DNA of 38,012 bases from an uncultured Ruminococcus sp. (GTDB lineage Bacteria > Bacillota > Clostridia > Oscillospirales > CAG-272), in the NCBI GenBank assembly GCA_902762505.1, contig CACWOQ010000028.1, positions 1 to 38,012 of the forward strand, given 5' to 3'. Positions within the stretch are counted from its first letter, which is position 1. Every line of letters begins with the position of its first letter. The notes under the pieces are model-generated. The model was not told the DNA's origin and searched no databases. It was given only the letters and a program-made list of their open reading frames with translations. Positions 22,853-31,489 of the stretch are shown piece by piece. The translations under genes and the position numbers were made by a program.

Positions 22853-23131
22853 ATGACCGTCGAATATGCAAAAAACGCCCTCCGTATATCCCACGACCAG
22901 GAAGACGCGGAGATCGGCAGCGTTATAGAGTCCGCCGCGGCGGATCTGATGACCGCCGGCGTCACCGTGACGGAAGACGAAGAGCCGCTCATAACGACCG
23001 CGATCGTGTTCTATCTGCGCGCGTACTTCAATTTCGAGGAGCGCGGAGAGAGATACGAGAGGGATTACGAGAAGCTTAAAGCGCTGCTCTCGCACAACTA
23101 CGACGAAAGCGGAGGTCAGACGGATGTATGA
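22853..23131 (+). CDS. Head-tail connector (gp6-like)
   Basis: A protein of 92 residues, helical, of the type that docks below the portal: MTVEYAKNALRISHDQEDAE, then IESAAADLMTAGV and AIVFYLRAYFNFEER. Size and position directly after the capsid gene match HK97 gp6/SPP1 gp15-like adaptors. GAAAGGAG precedes the ATG. The stop overlaps the next start by eight bases. Confidence 0.8.
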   Translation: MTVEYAKNALRISHDQEDAEIGSVIESAAADLMTAGVTVTEDEEPLITTAIVFYLRAYFNFEERGERYERDYEKLKALLSHNYDESGGQTDV

Positions 23132-23432
23132 CACGCCGCTTATTCTCAGACGACAGACCTGGAGCAAAGACGCCGCCGGCAACATAAGCGACACCGACCG
23201 CGACCGGACGATACTTTGCGAAGTCAAAAGTGTGCGTCAAAGTGAATTTTATCAGTCGATGGCGAACGGCCTGAAGCCTGAACTCATGGTCGAGATCGCG
23301 GATTACCGCGATTATAACAACGAGCAGCTCGCCGTCGTCGGCGGCGTCGTTTATCGCGTGCTCCGCACGTACAAGAAAAAAACGGTTCTTGAAATCGTGC
23401 TGTACGGAGGTGTTATCGATGCCGACACCTAA
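23124..23432 (+). CDS. Head closure protein (SPP1 gp16-like)
   Basis: A protein of 102 residues with the beta-barrel pattern of head-closure proteins: TPLILRRQTWSKDAAGNI, RTILCEVKSVRQSEFYQS, and a C-terminal VVYRVLRTYKKKTVLEIVL. It should close the connector after DNA packaging. It lies in its standard place between the adaptor and gp10-like genes. Confidence 0.8.
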   Translation: MYDTPLILRRQTWSKDAAGNISDTDRDRTILCEVKSVRQSEFYQSMANGLKPELMVEIADYRDYNNEQLAVVGGVVYRVLRTYKKKTVLEIVLYGGVIDADT

Positions 23433-23892
23433 GTCCGTCACGAAGCTGACGCGCGATAAAAGCGGCAACGTCGTCGTCTCGTACAAGTCCGACGTCGATA
23501 AATGCGAATACTACCTTTTTGAGCTCTGCCGCGCCGCGCTTCGTGACGTCGGCAAATTCGTCATAAAACGCTTCAGATTGTTATATTACAGCACGTTCGA
23601 ACGACGCTCCGGCAACGTCGGCAGATACGCGAAGTATATAGTGTATTCCAGCAAGAACACGATATATCCCCGTGTCGATGTTTCGAATACAAGCGACGGT
23701 TTCTACGGTTATTTTCAGGAGATCGGAACGAAGCACCAGCCGAAATACGGGCTCATGAGAAAGGCCGTAGAGGACAATGTCGATCAGATCCGGGAGATAC
23801 AGAGGCAATATTTATCGGCGATAAACGACGGCGACAACGCCGTCGAATCGCTTATAAACGAAGACGAGAATGAAGGAGGCGCCGAAGATTGA
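23419..23892 (+). CDS. HK97 gp10-like tail completion protein
   Basis: A protein of 157 residues: basic N-terminal half, then GYFQEIGTKHQPKYGLMRKA, the motif by which gp10-family proteins are usually recognised. Members help join head and tail. GGAGGTG precedes the chosen ATG. The C-terminal tail is acidic (INEDENEGGAED) and overlaps the next gene. Confidence 0.75.
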   Translation: MPTPKSVTKLTRDKSGNVVVSYKSDVDKCEYYLFELCRAALRDVGKFVIKRFRLLYYSTFERRSGNVGRYAKYIVYSSKNTIYPRVDVSNTSDGFYGYFQEIGTKHQPKYGLMRKAVEDNVDQIREIQRQYLSAINDGDNAVESLINEDENEGGAED

Positions 23893-24605
23893 CATTCGAA
23901 AAGCTCAAAACAGTGACGCGGGAAGTCATCGCGCGCGCCATTGATCCGGATAACGAGCCCCCGATCCAGCGCGTTTATTATCGCGACGCTCCGGATACGG
24001 AAAACGCGTATCCGTATATCGTTTATGACTTTGAACGCGACAACACGGGTGACTTCTACCGCGACGACGTCCGGATCTTCGTCGATATCTGGGATCGATC
24101 CCCGAATTACAAAAGCGTCGAGCAGCTCGGCGACAGAATAGACCGCGCGCTGAACGATCTGAATTATCCTTCCGGGGATATTCTTCCGACGTTCTTCCGC
24201 GAAAACCGTTTCAGCATGCCCGACCCGGACAAGTCTCTGAAGCGTCATCACATGGAGTTTTCCGCGCAGGTGTACGAAAAAGAAATCCGCTTACCGGTGT
24301 TCAACTCCATTGTTAAAGTGACAGAACAGGACGCCGACGGCCGAGTTCTCATCGCACTGAACGATCCGGAATCCGACGGCTGGGAAAGCTGGGAGGTTTA
24401 CGTGATCAATCAATCGGATCCCGAGGTCAAAACGCTTGAAGGCCCGTTTCTTGTTAAGGACGATGCGCATTTCATATTTCAGGGTGATCATGGTGTCGAT
24501 TATGAATTGAAACGCACCGCCGGAAAGTGGTACCTTCGCACATGTCACGCGAACATACCCGAGACCGGGACATATCGGCTCATAATCGACGACATAATCA
24601 TCTGA
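23889..24605 (+). CDS. Tail terminator-like protein with an extra C-terminal domain
   Basis: A protein of 238 residues. The first 130 residues fit the DUF3168/gp17-like tail completion family (RVYYRDAPDTENAYPYIVYD, RDDVRIFVDIWDRSPNY, VEQLGDRIDRALND). Such proteins usually stop there; about 105 further residues follow here (from about LPVFNSIVKVTEQD), rich in beta strands with WESWEVYVINQSD and a final TYRLIIDDIII, which could be an added surface domain. The start is a TTG overlapping the gp10-like stop. The tail tube gene follows after 29 bases. Confidence 0.7.
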   Translation: MTFEKLKTVTREVIARAIDPDNEPPIQRVYYRDAPDTENAYPYIVYDFERDNTGDFYRDDVRIFVDIWDRSPNYKSVEQLGDRIDRALNDLNYPSGDILPTFFRENRFSMPDPDKSLKRHHMEFSAQVYEKEIRLPVFNSIVKVTEQDADGRVLIALNDPESDGWESWEVYVINQSDPEVKTLEGPFLVKDDAHFIFQGDHGVDYELKRTAGKWYLRTCHANIPETGTYRLIIDDIII

Positions 24606-24634
24606 CAACCTATATCAAAAGTGAGGTATAAAAA

Positions 24635-25153
24635 ATGGCTGCAACTACCACGACCCTGACGGGTTCAAACGTTCTCGCCGCGACCGATTTTCATACCGTC
24701 GTATGGACCGGCAAGACAAAAGCAGGTTACGGCATGAGCATCACTCTGAGAAACGCTTATTCAAAAGACCCGATGGCGCTCACGTTCTCGGAAAAGAACG
24801 ACGTCGTCCCGAAGATCACTTTTGAAGCAACGTACGAGCAGAGCGATCTTGACAGCGAGGATTTCACGGAACCGTGGACTATCTCGTCAACGCTCGATTC
24901 CGCGGACAAGTGCGACAACATCGTGCTCGGCGCCGGCAGGATCAAGATCGATAACACAACGATCGGACTGACGCGCGGCGGCGGCACGTTCACCCGCACG
25001 CCCGAAATACGCGAGATCAACGCGGACGACGACCCCGGCCCCGTAAAAGAGCGTATCGTCCAGCAGGGCGCGCGCGCCACGCTCGAGCTCAACGCGCTCA
25101 CGTGGCTGACGAAGGAAACGACCCTGTGGCCCGGTCTGAAGACCGCCACATAA
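24635..25153 (+). CDS. Major tail tube protein
   Basis: A protein of 172 residues and beta-rich, matching the tail tube subunits of siphophages in size and place. It opens with a Thr-rich MAATTTTLTGSNVLAATDF; VPKITFEATYEQSDLDS lies in the middle. Polymerised rings would form the tail tube, with length set by the tape measure protein. GTGAGGT precedes the ATG. It is followed directly by the tail chaperone genes. Confidence 0.8.
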   Translation: MAATTTTLTGSNVLAATDFHTVVWTGKTKAGYGMSITLRNAYSKDPMALTFSEKNDVVPKITFEATYEQSDLDSEDFTEPWTISSTLDSADKCDNIVLGAGRIKIDNTTIGLTRGGGTFTRTPEIREINADDDPGPVKERIVQQGARATLELNALTWLTKETTLWPGLKTAT

Positions 25154-25165
25154 CGAGGTGACGCC

Positions 25166-25504
25166 GTGAGCAAATTACGCACCGCCGACGTGTTCATCGG
25201 GATCCGCCTGCTGAAGAAGCTCGGCGCCGTCGAGCTTATAAAGAAGATCACCGAAGAATCGAAAGATCTCACCGCCGACGAGCTCGGCAAAAAAATCATT
25301 TACGCGCTGCTTGACGCCGCGACGGAAGAACAGGGCGAGGCGGAGCTTTACAAGTTCTTATCCCATCCGTTCGGAGTTCCCGCCGATCAGATCGCGGAGC
25401 TCGACCCCGACGTGTTCCTTCAGAAGCTCAAGGATTCCGCAAACCTGCGCGAGTGGGTCGATTTTTTTCAGCATGCCGTCAGTATGCTGACGGGAACGAC
25501 CTGA
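25166..25504 (+). CDS. Tail assembly chaperone G
   Basis: A protein of 112 residues, helical, in the position of lambda gpG. It starts on a GTG with GAGGTG ahead and contains VFIGIRLLKKLGAVELIKKI. Near its end it has a perfect slippery heptamer, so a minority of ribosomes continue as the GT product. The chaperones coat the tape measure during tail assembly and are not found in the virion. Confidence 0.85.
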   Translation: MSKLRTADVFIGIRLLKKLGAVELIKKITEESKDLTADELGKKIIYALLDAATEEQGEAELYKFLSHPFGVPADQIAELDPDVFLQKLKDSANLREWVDFFQHAVSMLTGTT

Positions 25505-25797
25505 AAGAGTTCGTCCTTCGGCGCTACGGCTCCGCGTATGACGTGATCATGCGCATGGAGATCGACGAGTTCATCGATTTCATAAACGAAGCCAAAAAAA
25601 CGCAGAAGGACGAGCGTTTATATCAGCTATGGGCCGCCAACTTCACGAAGTGGAAACCGGAATATCAGAACTTTCCGGCGTTCCGCGACGTGATGACCGG
25701 CGCCAACATTGACCGGCGCTCGAACGAGGAGATCCTCGCCGAAGTCGCCGAGATAGAGAAAGAACTGGAGCTAATCAATGGCGACGTCACTGTTTAA
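25166..25797 (+). CDS. Tail assembly chaperone GT (made by -1 frameshift)
   Basis: The fused product is read as 25166-25468 joined to 25468-25797: 101 residues of G, then 109 in the -1 frame, 210 in all. At the join WVDFF continues as SACRQYADGNDLKEF instead of QHAVSML. The T part (EFVLRRYGSAYDVIMRMEID, LYQLWAANFTKWKPEYQ) is not preceded by any ribosome binding site and is reached only by frameshifting. In lambda, the T domain recruits tail tube subunits to the tape measure. The T end overlaps the tape measure start by 20 bases. Confidence 0.88.
25462..25493 (+). promoter_or_regulatory. -1 programmed ribosomal frameshift signal
   Basis: Seven T (25462-25468) read as T-TTT-TTT in the frame of G, an ideal slippery heptamer. 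After a seven-base spacer comes the stem CCGTCAG-TATG-CTGACGG (25476-25493), seven perfect pairs with a 4-base loop. Shifting there joins exactly the G and T frames. Confidence 0.92.
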
Positions 25798-27454
25798 GCT
25801 CGTCGGATCGATCTTCGTCGACTCCGATGAAGCAAACAAATCAATATCAAAGACCGACAAGAACGCCTCCGGTCTCGGCGCTACGTTCGGCAAGGTCGCG
25901 AAAGGCGTCGGATCTGCGGCGACCGCGATCGTAGGCGGCGCCGCCGCGATAGGCGGCTCCGTGCTCGGCATAGCGCAGTCGCAGGCGGCCGCGGCGGACG
26001 AGATCGACAAGCTCTCGGAACGTACCGGGATCAACCGCGAGGAGCTTCAGAGATGGATGCACGCGGCGGATCAGAGCGGCGTATCCTCCTCGTCGTTCAC
26101 CGCCTCCGTGAAGAAAATGAGCGAAACGCTCGTCTCGGCGAAGGGCGGCTCCGAGGGCGCGCTGAAATCGTTTGAAAAGCTCGGGATAAATCTCGAGGAA
26201 TTCGACGGGTTGTCCGTCGAGGAGCAGTTTTCCGCCGTCGTTGACGTTCTCGCTGAAATGGAGGACGGAGCCGACAGGAACGCCCTCGGCGCCGAGATCT
26301 TCGGCAAAGCGTACACGGACATGCTCCCGATGCTCAACGCCGGAAAAGACGGCATCGCCGATCTGAAAAACGAGGCGGACGCGCTCGGTATCGTCATGAG
26401 CGAGGACTCGGTCAAAGCCGGCGTCAAGCTCGGCGACACGATCGCAAACGTAAAAGCGGCGTTTGACGGGCTGAAAAACCAGCTCGGAGCGGCGCTTCTG
26501 CCGCTTGTCCAGGCGCTTGCGGATCTGATAGTCGAGAAAATGCCAGTCATACAGTCGATGTTCTCGACGCTCATACCGATCATCGTCAAGCTCGCGGACT
26601 CCGTACTTCCTCCGCTGCTTGATCTTGTCGATAACCTGCTCCCGGTACTTGCCGGGCTCTTCGAAGCGCTCCTCCCCGTTATAACGGAGCTGATGGAGAC
26701 GCTTTTGCCGGTGATCATAACGCTGTTCACGGATATCGTGACCGCGATACTGCCGCCGCTCATGGAGCTTATAAAGATGCTCATGCCGTACGTGGTACAG
26801 ATCATCGAAGAGCTTCTCCCGCTGCTTGTGTCCGTTCTCGACGTCATCCTGCCGCTGCTCACGACGGTGCTCGACCTGCTGGGTCCGATCATAGAACCGA
26901 TCATGAAGCTCGTCACGGCGCTGCTCCCGCCTTTGGTGAAGGTTATCACCTTCCTGCTCGAGCCGCTCAAAGGCATCATGACGCTGATCGGCCCGCTGCT
27001 TAAGCCGCTTCTCACGCTCGTCGACGTCGTGCTGACGCCGATAACGAAAGCGCTCGAATACCTGACGGAGAAGGTCTTCCCGAAGCTCAAGGAGGCTTTC
27101 AAGGGTCCTTTGAACTTCATAATTGAGGGCCTGAACGTGCTCGTCCGCGGGCTGAACAAGCTCAGTTTCGACGTTCCGGACTGGGTCCCGTTCATAGGCG
27201 GCAAGACGTTCGGATTCAACATACCCGAGATCCCGAAGCTGAAAAAAGGTATCAACTACGTGCCGTACGACGAGTATCCCGCCGTTCTGCACGAGGGCGA
27301 GAGGGTTCTCACCGCCGGCGGAACGCTCGAGCAGAAGCTCGACACCGTGATCGTTCTTCTCAACGCTCTGCTCGACAAGGACAGCAGCGTGTATATGGAC
27401 GGCGAAAAGGTCGCCGCCGTCGTCAACGAAAGACTCGGAGAGGTATTCGCATGA
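25778..27454 (+). CDS. Tail tape measure protein
   Basis: A protein of 558 residues that sets tail length. The N-terminal part includes LFKLVGSIFVDSDEANKSI and a Gly/Ala-rich segment. Residues about 250-420 are an unusual hydrophobic array of 11-residue units each opening with proline (PIIVKLADSVL, PPLLDLVDNLL, PVLAGLFEALL, PVITELMETLL, PPLMELIKMLM, PYVVQIIEELL). The C-terminal part has VPYDEYPAVLHEGERVL, common at tape measure ends. At roughly 1.5 angstrom per residue the tail would be near 80 nm, an estimate only. Confidence 0.93.
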   Translation: MATSLFKLVGSIFVDSDEANKSISKTDKNASGLGATFGKVAKGVGSAATAIVGGAAAIGGSVLGIAQSQAAAADEIDKLSERTGINREELQRWMHAADQSGVSSSSFTASVKKMSETLVSAKGGSEGALKSFEKLGINLEEFDGLSVEEQFSAVVDVLAEMEDGADRNALGAEIFGKAYTDMLPMLNAGKDGIADLKNEADALGIVMSEDSVKAGVKLGDTIANVKAAFDGLKNQLGAALLPLVQALADLIVEKMPVIQSMFSTLIPIIVKLADSVLPPLLDLVDNLLPVLAGLFEALLPVITELMETLLPVIITLFTDIVTAILPPLMELIKMLMPYVVQIIEELLPLLVSVLDVILPLLTTVLDLLGPIIEPIMKLVTALLPPLVKVITFLLEPLKGIMTLIGPLLKPLLTLVDVVLTPITKALEYLTEKVFPKLKEAFKGPLNFIIEGLNVLVRGLNKLSFDVPDWVPFIGGKTFGFNIPEIPKLKKGINYVPYDEYPAVLHEGERVLTAGGTLEQKLDTVIVLLNALLDKDSSVYMDGEKVAAVVNERLGEVFA

Positions 27455-28215
27455 TCATATCGCTTTACAGGACGATGCAGTCGTTTGTCAGACTGCACAC
27501 GCTGAACGACGGTTTTGTAACGTCACGCTCGGGCGAGGGCTTCGGATATGAGAGCTCATACGTCCCGTCGGTGAACGGTACGTACTTCACCGACGAGCGA
27601 AGGATCGCGCAGAACAGGATCGCGCTCGTGTGCGAGTTTTCAGACCGGGGCGGATACGCCGAAGCCGTGAAATACGCGGACGGCGACGGAACGATGCTCG
27701 AATACGACACGGGAACGGAAAAATACTACCGCAAGGTGCGTTTTCTTTCCGCACAGCCGAAGGTGATGAAGCTCGGAAGGATCCGGGCGACTCTCACCTT
27801 CGACGCGCTCACGCCCTATTTTCAAGCCGTAGAACGGTACGTATACGACGCGACGGATCCGCAGGTGAGCTTCGACGTGCACCCCGATCTTCCGATGAGG
27901 CTTTACGCGTTCGTTCAGCCGTTTGACGACGTTCAGTCCGTCACGATCGCGGCGACGGGAGCGGGCGGAAGCATTCCGATAGGATCGATCACCGTACCCG
28001 GCCCGTTCGAGGTCGCCGATCAGATCGAATACTCGAGCGAGCCGACGGACTGCCGTCTTCTTATAAACGGCGAATCAGCCGCCGGAAGGCTCGATATGAG
28101 CCGCGACAACTTCTTCGACATAAGCAACACCGCAGGCCTCACCGTCAGCGTGACGTCCGGGGCGGTGTGTAACGTTCATCTGATCCTGTATACGTATTTC
28201 AAGGAGATCTCATGA
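27451..28215 (+). CDS. Distal tail protein (Dit-like)
   Basis: A protein of 254 residues in the standard place behind the tape measure gene. MIISLYRTMQSFVRLHTLND and GEGFGYESSYVPSVNG open a beta-sandwich; the C-terminal half (FEVADQIEYSSEPTDCRLLI) is galectin-like in pattern. Dit forms the hexameric ring at the tail tip to which the Tal/receptor-binding protein attaches. Starts and stops overlap its neighbours by four bases. Confidence 0.8.
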   Translation: MIISLYRTMQSFVRLHTLNDGFVTSRSGEGFGYESSYVPSVNGTYFTDERRIAQNRIALVCEFSDRGGYAEAVKYADGDGTMLEYDTGTEKYYRKVRFLSAQPKVMKLGRIRATLTFDALTPYFQAVERYVYDATDPQVSFDVHPDLPMRLYAFVQPFDDVQSVTIAATGAGGSIPIGSITVPGPFEVADQIEYSSEPTDCRLLINGESAAGRLDMSRDNFFDISNTAGLTVSVTSGAVCNVHLILYTYFKEIS

Positions 28216-30725
28216 CCGGATATATCATATCATCCGCCGATTTTTCGGTCAAAGACGCGCTGACGCTCGGCTCGTACGCGTTCACGTGGCGAGCCGATCT
28301 TTCCGGTAAATCGACCGTGACCGTTCCGAGAGCGCCCGTCGCCTCGGAAAACGACTTTTTCTTCTGCGAAGCGTTCTTCGGTGTGATCGAAACGGTCAAG
28401 TCGGCGCGCGGCGCCGCGGCTTACACGATAAGCCTGCTCCAGCCGGAATATATGTTTTCCGACGACGCGATACTCAGCTCCGCCGCGGAAACACTGTTCA
28501 CCGAAACGGGCAGTACCACGATGGGCGTGAAGCAGATACTCGACGAGAATTACGCGAACACGACGGATCCGTATCTTCATATGCCGTATCTGAGCGTCAC
28601 GGCGCCGGATCCGAACACGCCGTACAATCTGTGCCCCGAATACGACGACAACCGGAAATTCAACGTCATCGAATATCTGTCGTGGATCAGATCCGCGTCG
28701 TATCAGTGGCCGCAGCACACCGTATATCTGAAATTTGCCCCGTCCCGCGGCGCTCTTTCCGTGGAGGTGATACACCGCGCGGGGCTCGCGTATACGCCGG
28801 AATATCCGGCGCTTTCGAGCATCGCCCCGGTCGATCTGTCATTCCCCGCGTTCGCCATGCGCAGCGAAAACTACAGCATGAACCGCGCGGCGGAGGCGGA
28901 GATCATATACACGAACACGGAAACGGAGGTCAGTACACGCCTGCGTTATTATCTTTTGCCCGACGGCACGGTGACGCAGACGCCGTCCGCTCATCGTCTG
29001 CGCGGCAAAAGAGTGATAGACACGGCGGAGGGCACGTCGCAGTCCGCGGCGTCGACCCGCGCAAAGGAGATCCTGTCTGAGAGCATCGGACAGCACAGCG
29101 TCAGCGTCCGCTACGACGGAAACAATCCGACGTACGTGTTCGGCAGATACGACGTCGGCAGAAGGTACGTTCTGAAGACCGCGCTCGGCGTCAAATACTC
29201 GACGCTCGACGAGCTGACGATCCGCTCGGACAGCACCATGATCGATCTCACGTTCGGCGTCATGCCGACGAAGCTCACCGACATGCTCGCCGCAAACGAA
29301 AAGCGCCTCGACAAAGCGGCGCAGGAAGCCGGAGGCGGCGGAGGCGGCTCCGCTCAGCAGGTACAAACGGACTGGAACGAGACGGACGTCACCGCTCCCG
29401 CGTATCTGAAGAACAAGCCGACGGTACCGGACTGCGGAATGTTCTATATCGAAGGCGAAGACAGCGTCGCGGCGGACACGACAAGTCCGTATTACGCCGC
29501 CCGCTGGAAAGGTCAGAGCGATAACATCACGGAGCTTTACACGGGTCTGACGATCATTTATAAGATCGACGTCGCCGGTCACGCCACGTACGGCACCGTG
29601 CTCGATATAAACGGGCTCGGGGAGCACCCGGTAACGCGCAACGTTGACACCGCCGTCGGTACCTCGTTCCCGGTCGGCTCCTCCGTCGTTCTCACGTATG
29701 ACGCGGACGTCTCGGCGAGCGTGTACCGGAATTCCGCCGCGGGCGAAACCGTCGCCGGCTGCTGGAAGGTCGCCGACTACGCAAGCACGGCGAATTATCA
29801 GATGCGTAAGAACAGCGGCGCGACAGCGGTCGCGTCAAACGCCGGCACGCTTTACAGGTATGAGCTGTGCATGACGGATAAAAACGGCGAGCTCGTCCCG
29901 TTCAACAACGTATCGAACGCGAGGACGACGTACACGAAGGCGATGAACGCGGCGCCGTTCGATCCGTTCGGGCGGATATACTGGTATTATACGACCGGCA
30001 CGGTCACGGCGGGCGCGAACGCCTCCGCCCCGTATCTGTACAACCAGGTCGCATACGACGTCCGGTATTCGCTGAACATAAACAGCTCGGGCACGACGAC
30101 AGGCTCGACGCCCACGGCTCTGACGGCTCAGAAGCCCGTATATCTGCGCGTCCTGTACGATCCCGCCGCAGGTACGGCGACGTTCACGCAGGACGTGTCA
30201 AGCGGCTCGTATCTCGAGCGCAGCTCGATCGTCCAGGCGCTTCCCGCGTCGGACCCCGACGCCGCGCGCACGGACGGCAAAAAGACGCTTTATATCTACC
30301 TCGGGCAGGCTTATTCAAAGTATCAGGCGGAGCTTTCGCTTTATCACCCGGTCTTCGCGTACTCGAAGGAGCACGGCGATTTCCGGCACTATACGCAGGA
30401 CACGGCGGCGGCTTCCTCCGCTCTGCGCGTACACACCGGCGTGTACGCGTCGGTAAACGGCGTGATCACGCTCCCGATCGATACGACAAAGTTCCGGATC
30501 GTGCAGCTCACGCTCGCGAGTCAGGACTTTTCCGTCGTGCTCGGAGCCCCGAAAAGCTACGTCAGGACGAGCGACACGGTGCTTTATGAGGTCGGTACGC
30601 TGTCGACCTTCGCGATGCTCACGGAAGGCACTCAAACGGCCGTAGACGTCGCAAACGGCGACACGTCATCAAAATATTACAATAACGGCGCAGTGAGCGT
30701 GACGGCATTCTGCACGCTCAGATAA
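28212..30725 (+). CDS. Tail-associated (Tal) / receptor-binding fusion protein
   Basis: A protein of 837 residues. The first 370 or so residues resemble the gp27/Tal-type baseplate hub (VIEYLSWIRSASYQWPQHT). A poly-Gly hinge (QEAGGGGGGSAQQ) leads to TDWNETDVTAPAYLKNKP, the widespread phage motif that marks the entry to a receptor-binding or carbohydrate-binding portion. The remaining 430 residues are Thr/Ser/Ala/Tyr-rich beta-structure with no family I can name and are the likely host-range determinant. It combines in one chain what many phages split into two. Confidence 0.8.
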   Translation: MTGYIISSADFSVKDALTLGSYAFTWRADLSGKSTVTVPRAPVASENDFFFCEAFFGVIETVKSARGAAAYTISLLQPEYMFSDDAILSSAAETLFTETGSTTMGVKQILDENYANTTDPYLHMPYLSVTAPDPNTPYNLCPEYDDNRKFNVIEYLSWIRSASYQWPQHTVYLKFAPSRGALSVEVIHRAGLAYTPEYPALSSIAPVDLSFPAFAMRSENYSMNRAAEAEIIYTNTETEVSTRLRYYLLPDGTVTQTPSAHRLRGKRVIDTAEGTSQSAASTRAKEILSESIGQHSVSVRYDGNNPTYVFGRYDVGRRYVLKTALGVKYSTLDELTIRSDSTMIDLTFGVMPTKLTDMLAANEKRLDKAAQEAGGGGGGSAQQVQTDWNETDVTAPAYLKNKPTVPDCGMFYIEGEDSVAADTTSPYYAARWKGQSDNITELYTGLTIIYKIDVAGHATYGTVLDINGLGEHPVTRNVDTAVGTSFPVGSSVVLTYDADVSASVYRNSAAGETVAGCWKVADYASTANYQMRKNSGATAVASNAGTLYRYELCMTDKNGELVPFNNVSNARTTYTKAMNAAPFDPFGRIYWYYTTGTVTAGANASAPYLYNQVAYDVRYSLNINSSGTTTGSTPTALTAQKPVYLRVLYDPAAGTATFTQDVSSGSYLERSSIVQALPASDPDAARTDGKKTLYIYLGQAYSKYQAELSLYHPVFAYSKEHGDFRHYTQDTAAASSALRVHTGVYASVNGVITLPIDTTKFRIVQLTLASQDFSVVLGAPKSYVRTSDTVLYEVGTLSTFAMLTEGTQTAVDVANGDTSSKYYNNGAVSVTAFCTLR

Positions 30726-30744
30726 CGCAGAAAAGGAGTTAAAC

Positions 30745-30948
30745 ATGGCAAAGAATATCGCAGCCCTTAAAAACCTTTATAAGCAGCTCGGAGGCAGCGA
30801 GACAGACGTCGCTCCCATGACGAAGACCGTCGAGGTGCTGAACGCGATCACCGCACTGCTCGGCGGAGAGGGCAAGGATACGAAGATCAGCGATGCGATC
30901 GACAGCATCGCCGCCGTCGCGGATAAAGTGAACGGGGGTGAAGAATAA
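30745..30948 (+). CDS. Small tail-region protein with NIxAL..LGGS module
   Basis: A protein of 67 residues: MAKNIAALKNLYKQLGGSET, then helical to the end. The opening matches the first 20 residues of the next gene product (NIDALRSVYLSLGGSLDD), so both carry a shared module, perhaps a docking element for the tail tip. AAAGGAGT precedes the ATG. Its stop overlaps the next start by one base. Confidence 0.65.
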   Translation: MAKNIAALKNLYKQLGGSETDVAPMTKTVEVLNAITALLGGEGKDTKISDAIDSIAAVADKVNGGEE

Positions 30949-31427
30949 TGGTAAAAAGCAACATCGACGCCCTGAGATCCGTATATCTCAGCCTCGGCGG
31001 AAGCCTCGACGACACGTACGAGGATATAAACGGCGGATCTCCCGTCTCGGCGTACAGATCAGTCAAGGACCACATCGCCGCGATCTCAAAGCTCGACATC
31101 GGCTCAAGCGGCGGCGGCTCAAGCGGTGGCGGCGGCAATGGTTTATTTGTTGTAAATATAACATCTGTGGGAGAAACTTTCACATCTGATAAAACAATCA
31201 GCGAAATTCTCCAAGCGATATCAGAAAACAAAAATGTTGTTGCCTGGTACACGGCGCCAAATAGAAAAGTTGTCTATCCATTGACTGATATTTATAATAA
31301 GGGGCAGGTAGTATTTACGCTTATTAATGTTGATAGTTATAATGGCGTATATAGCTCAGGGTTTAACATATCGAAAAACGGCGTAATTGCAATTAACGAA
31401 AAATATCCAAATAATAATCAGTCGTAA
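30948..31427 (+). CDS. Mosaic tail fibre/tip protein with AT-rich C-terminal domain
   Basis: A protein of 159 residues in two parts. The first 55 residues repeat the NIxAL..LGGS module and are encoded by normal GC-rich codons. A Gly/Ser hinge (GSSGGGSSGGGGNG) ends at about 31137, and from there to the stop the DNA is AT-rich with quite different codon use. The C-terminal domain (VVNITSVGETFTSDKTISE, VVYPLTDIYNKGQVVF) is a small beta-rich unit. I infer that a receptor-binding domain was swapped in after the hinge. Confidence 0.7.
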   Translation: MVKSNIDALRSVYLSLGGSLDDTYEDINGGSPVSAYRSVKDHIAAISKLDIGSSGGGSSGGGGNGLFVVNITSVGETFTSDKTISEILQAISENKNVVAWYTAPNRKVVYPLTDIYNKGQVVFTLINVDSYNGVYSSGFNISKNGVIAINEKYPNNNQS

Positions 31428-31489
31428 TATGGTGACGCTTGAAAATAAAAAAACGCGCTCGGCATTTTATACATAGAAAGGACGCTGAA

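Noticed and set aside
25453..25797. Tail chaperone T as an independently started gene
   Set aside because: No ribosome binding site precedes any start codon at its beginning, and a perfect frameshift signal connects it to G.
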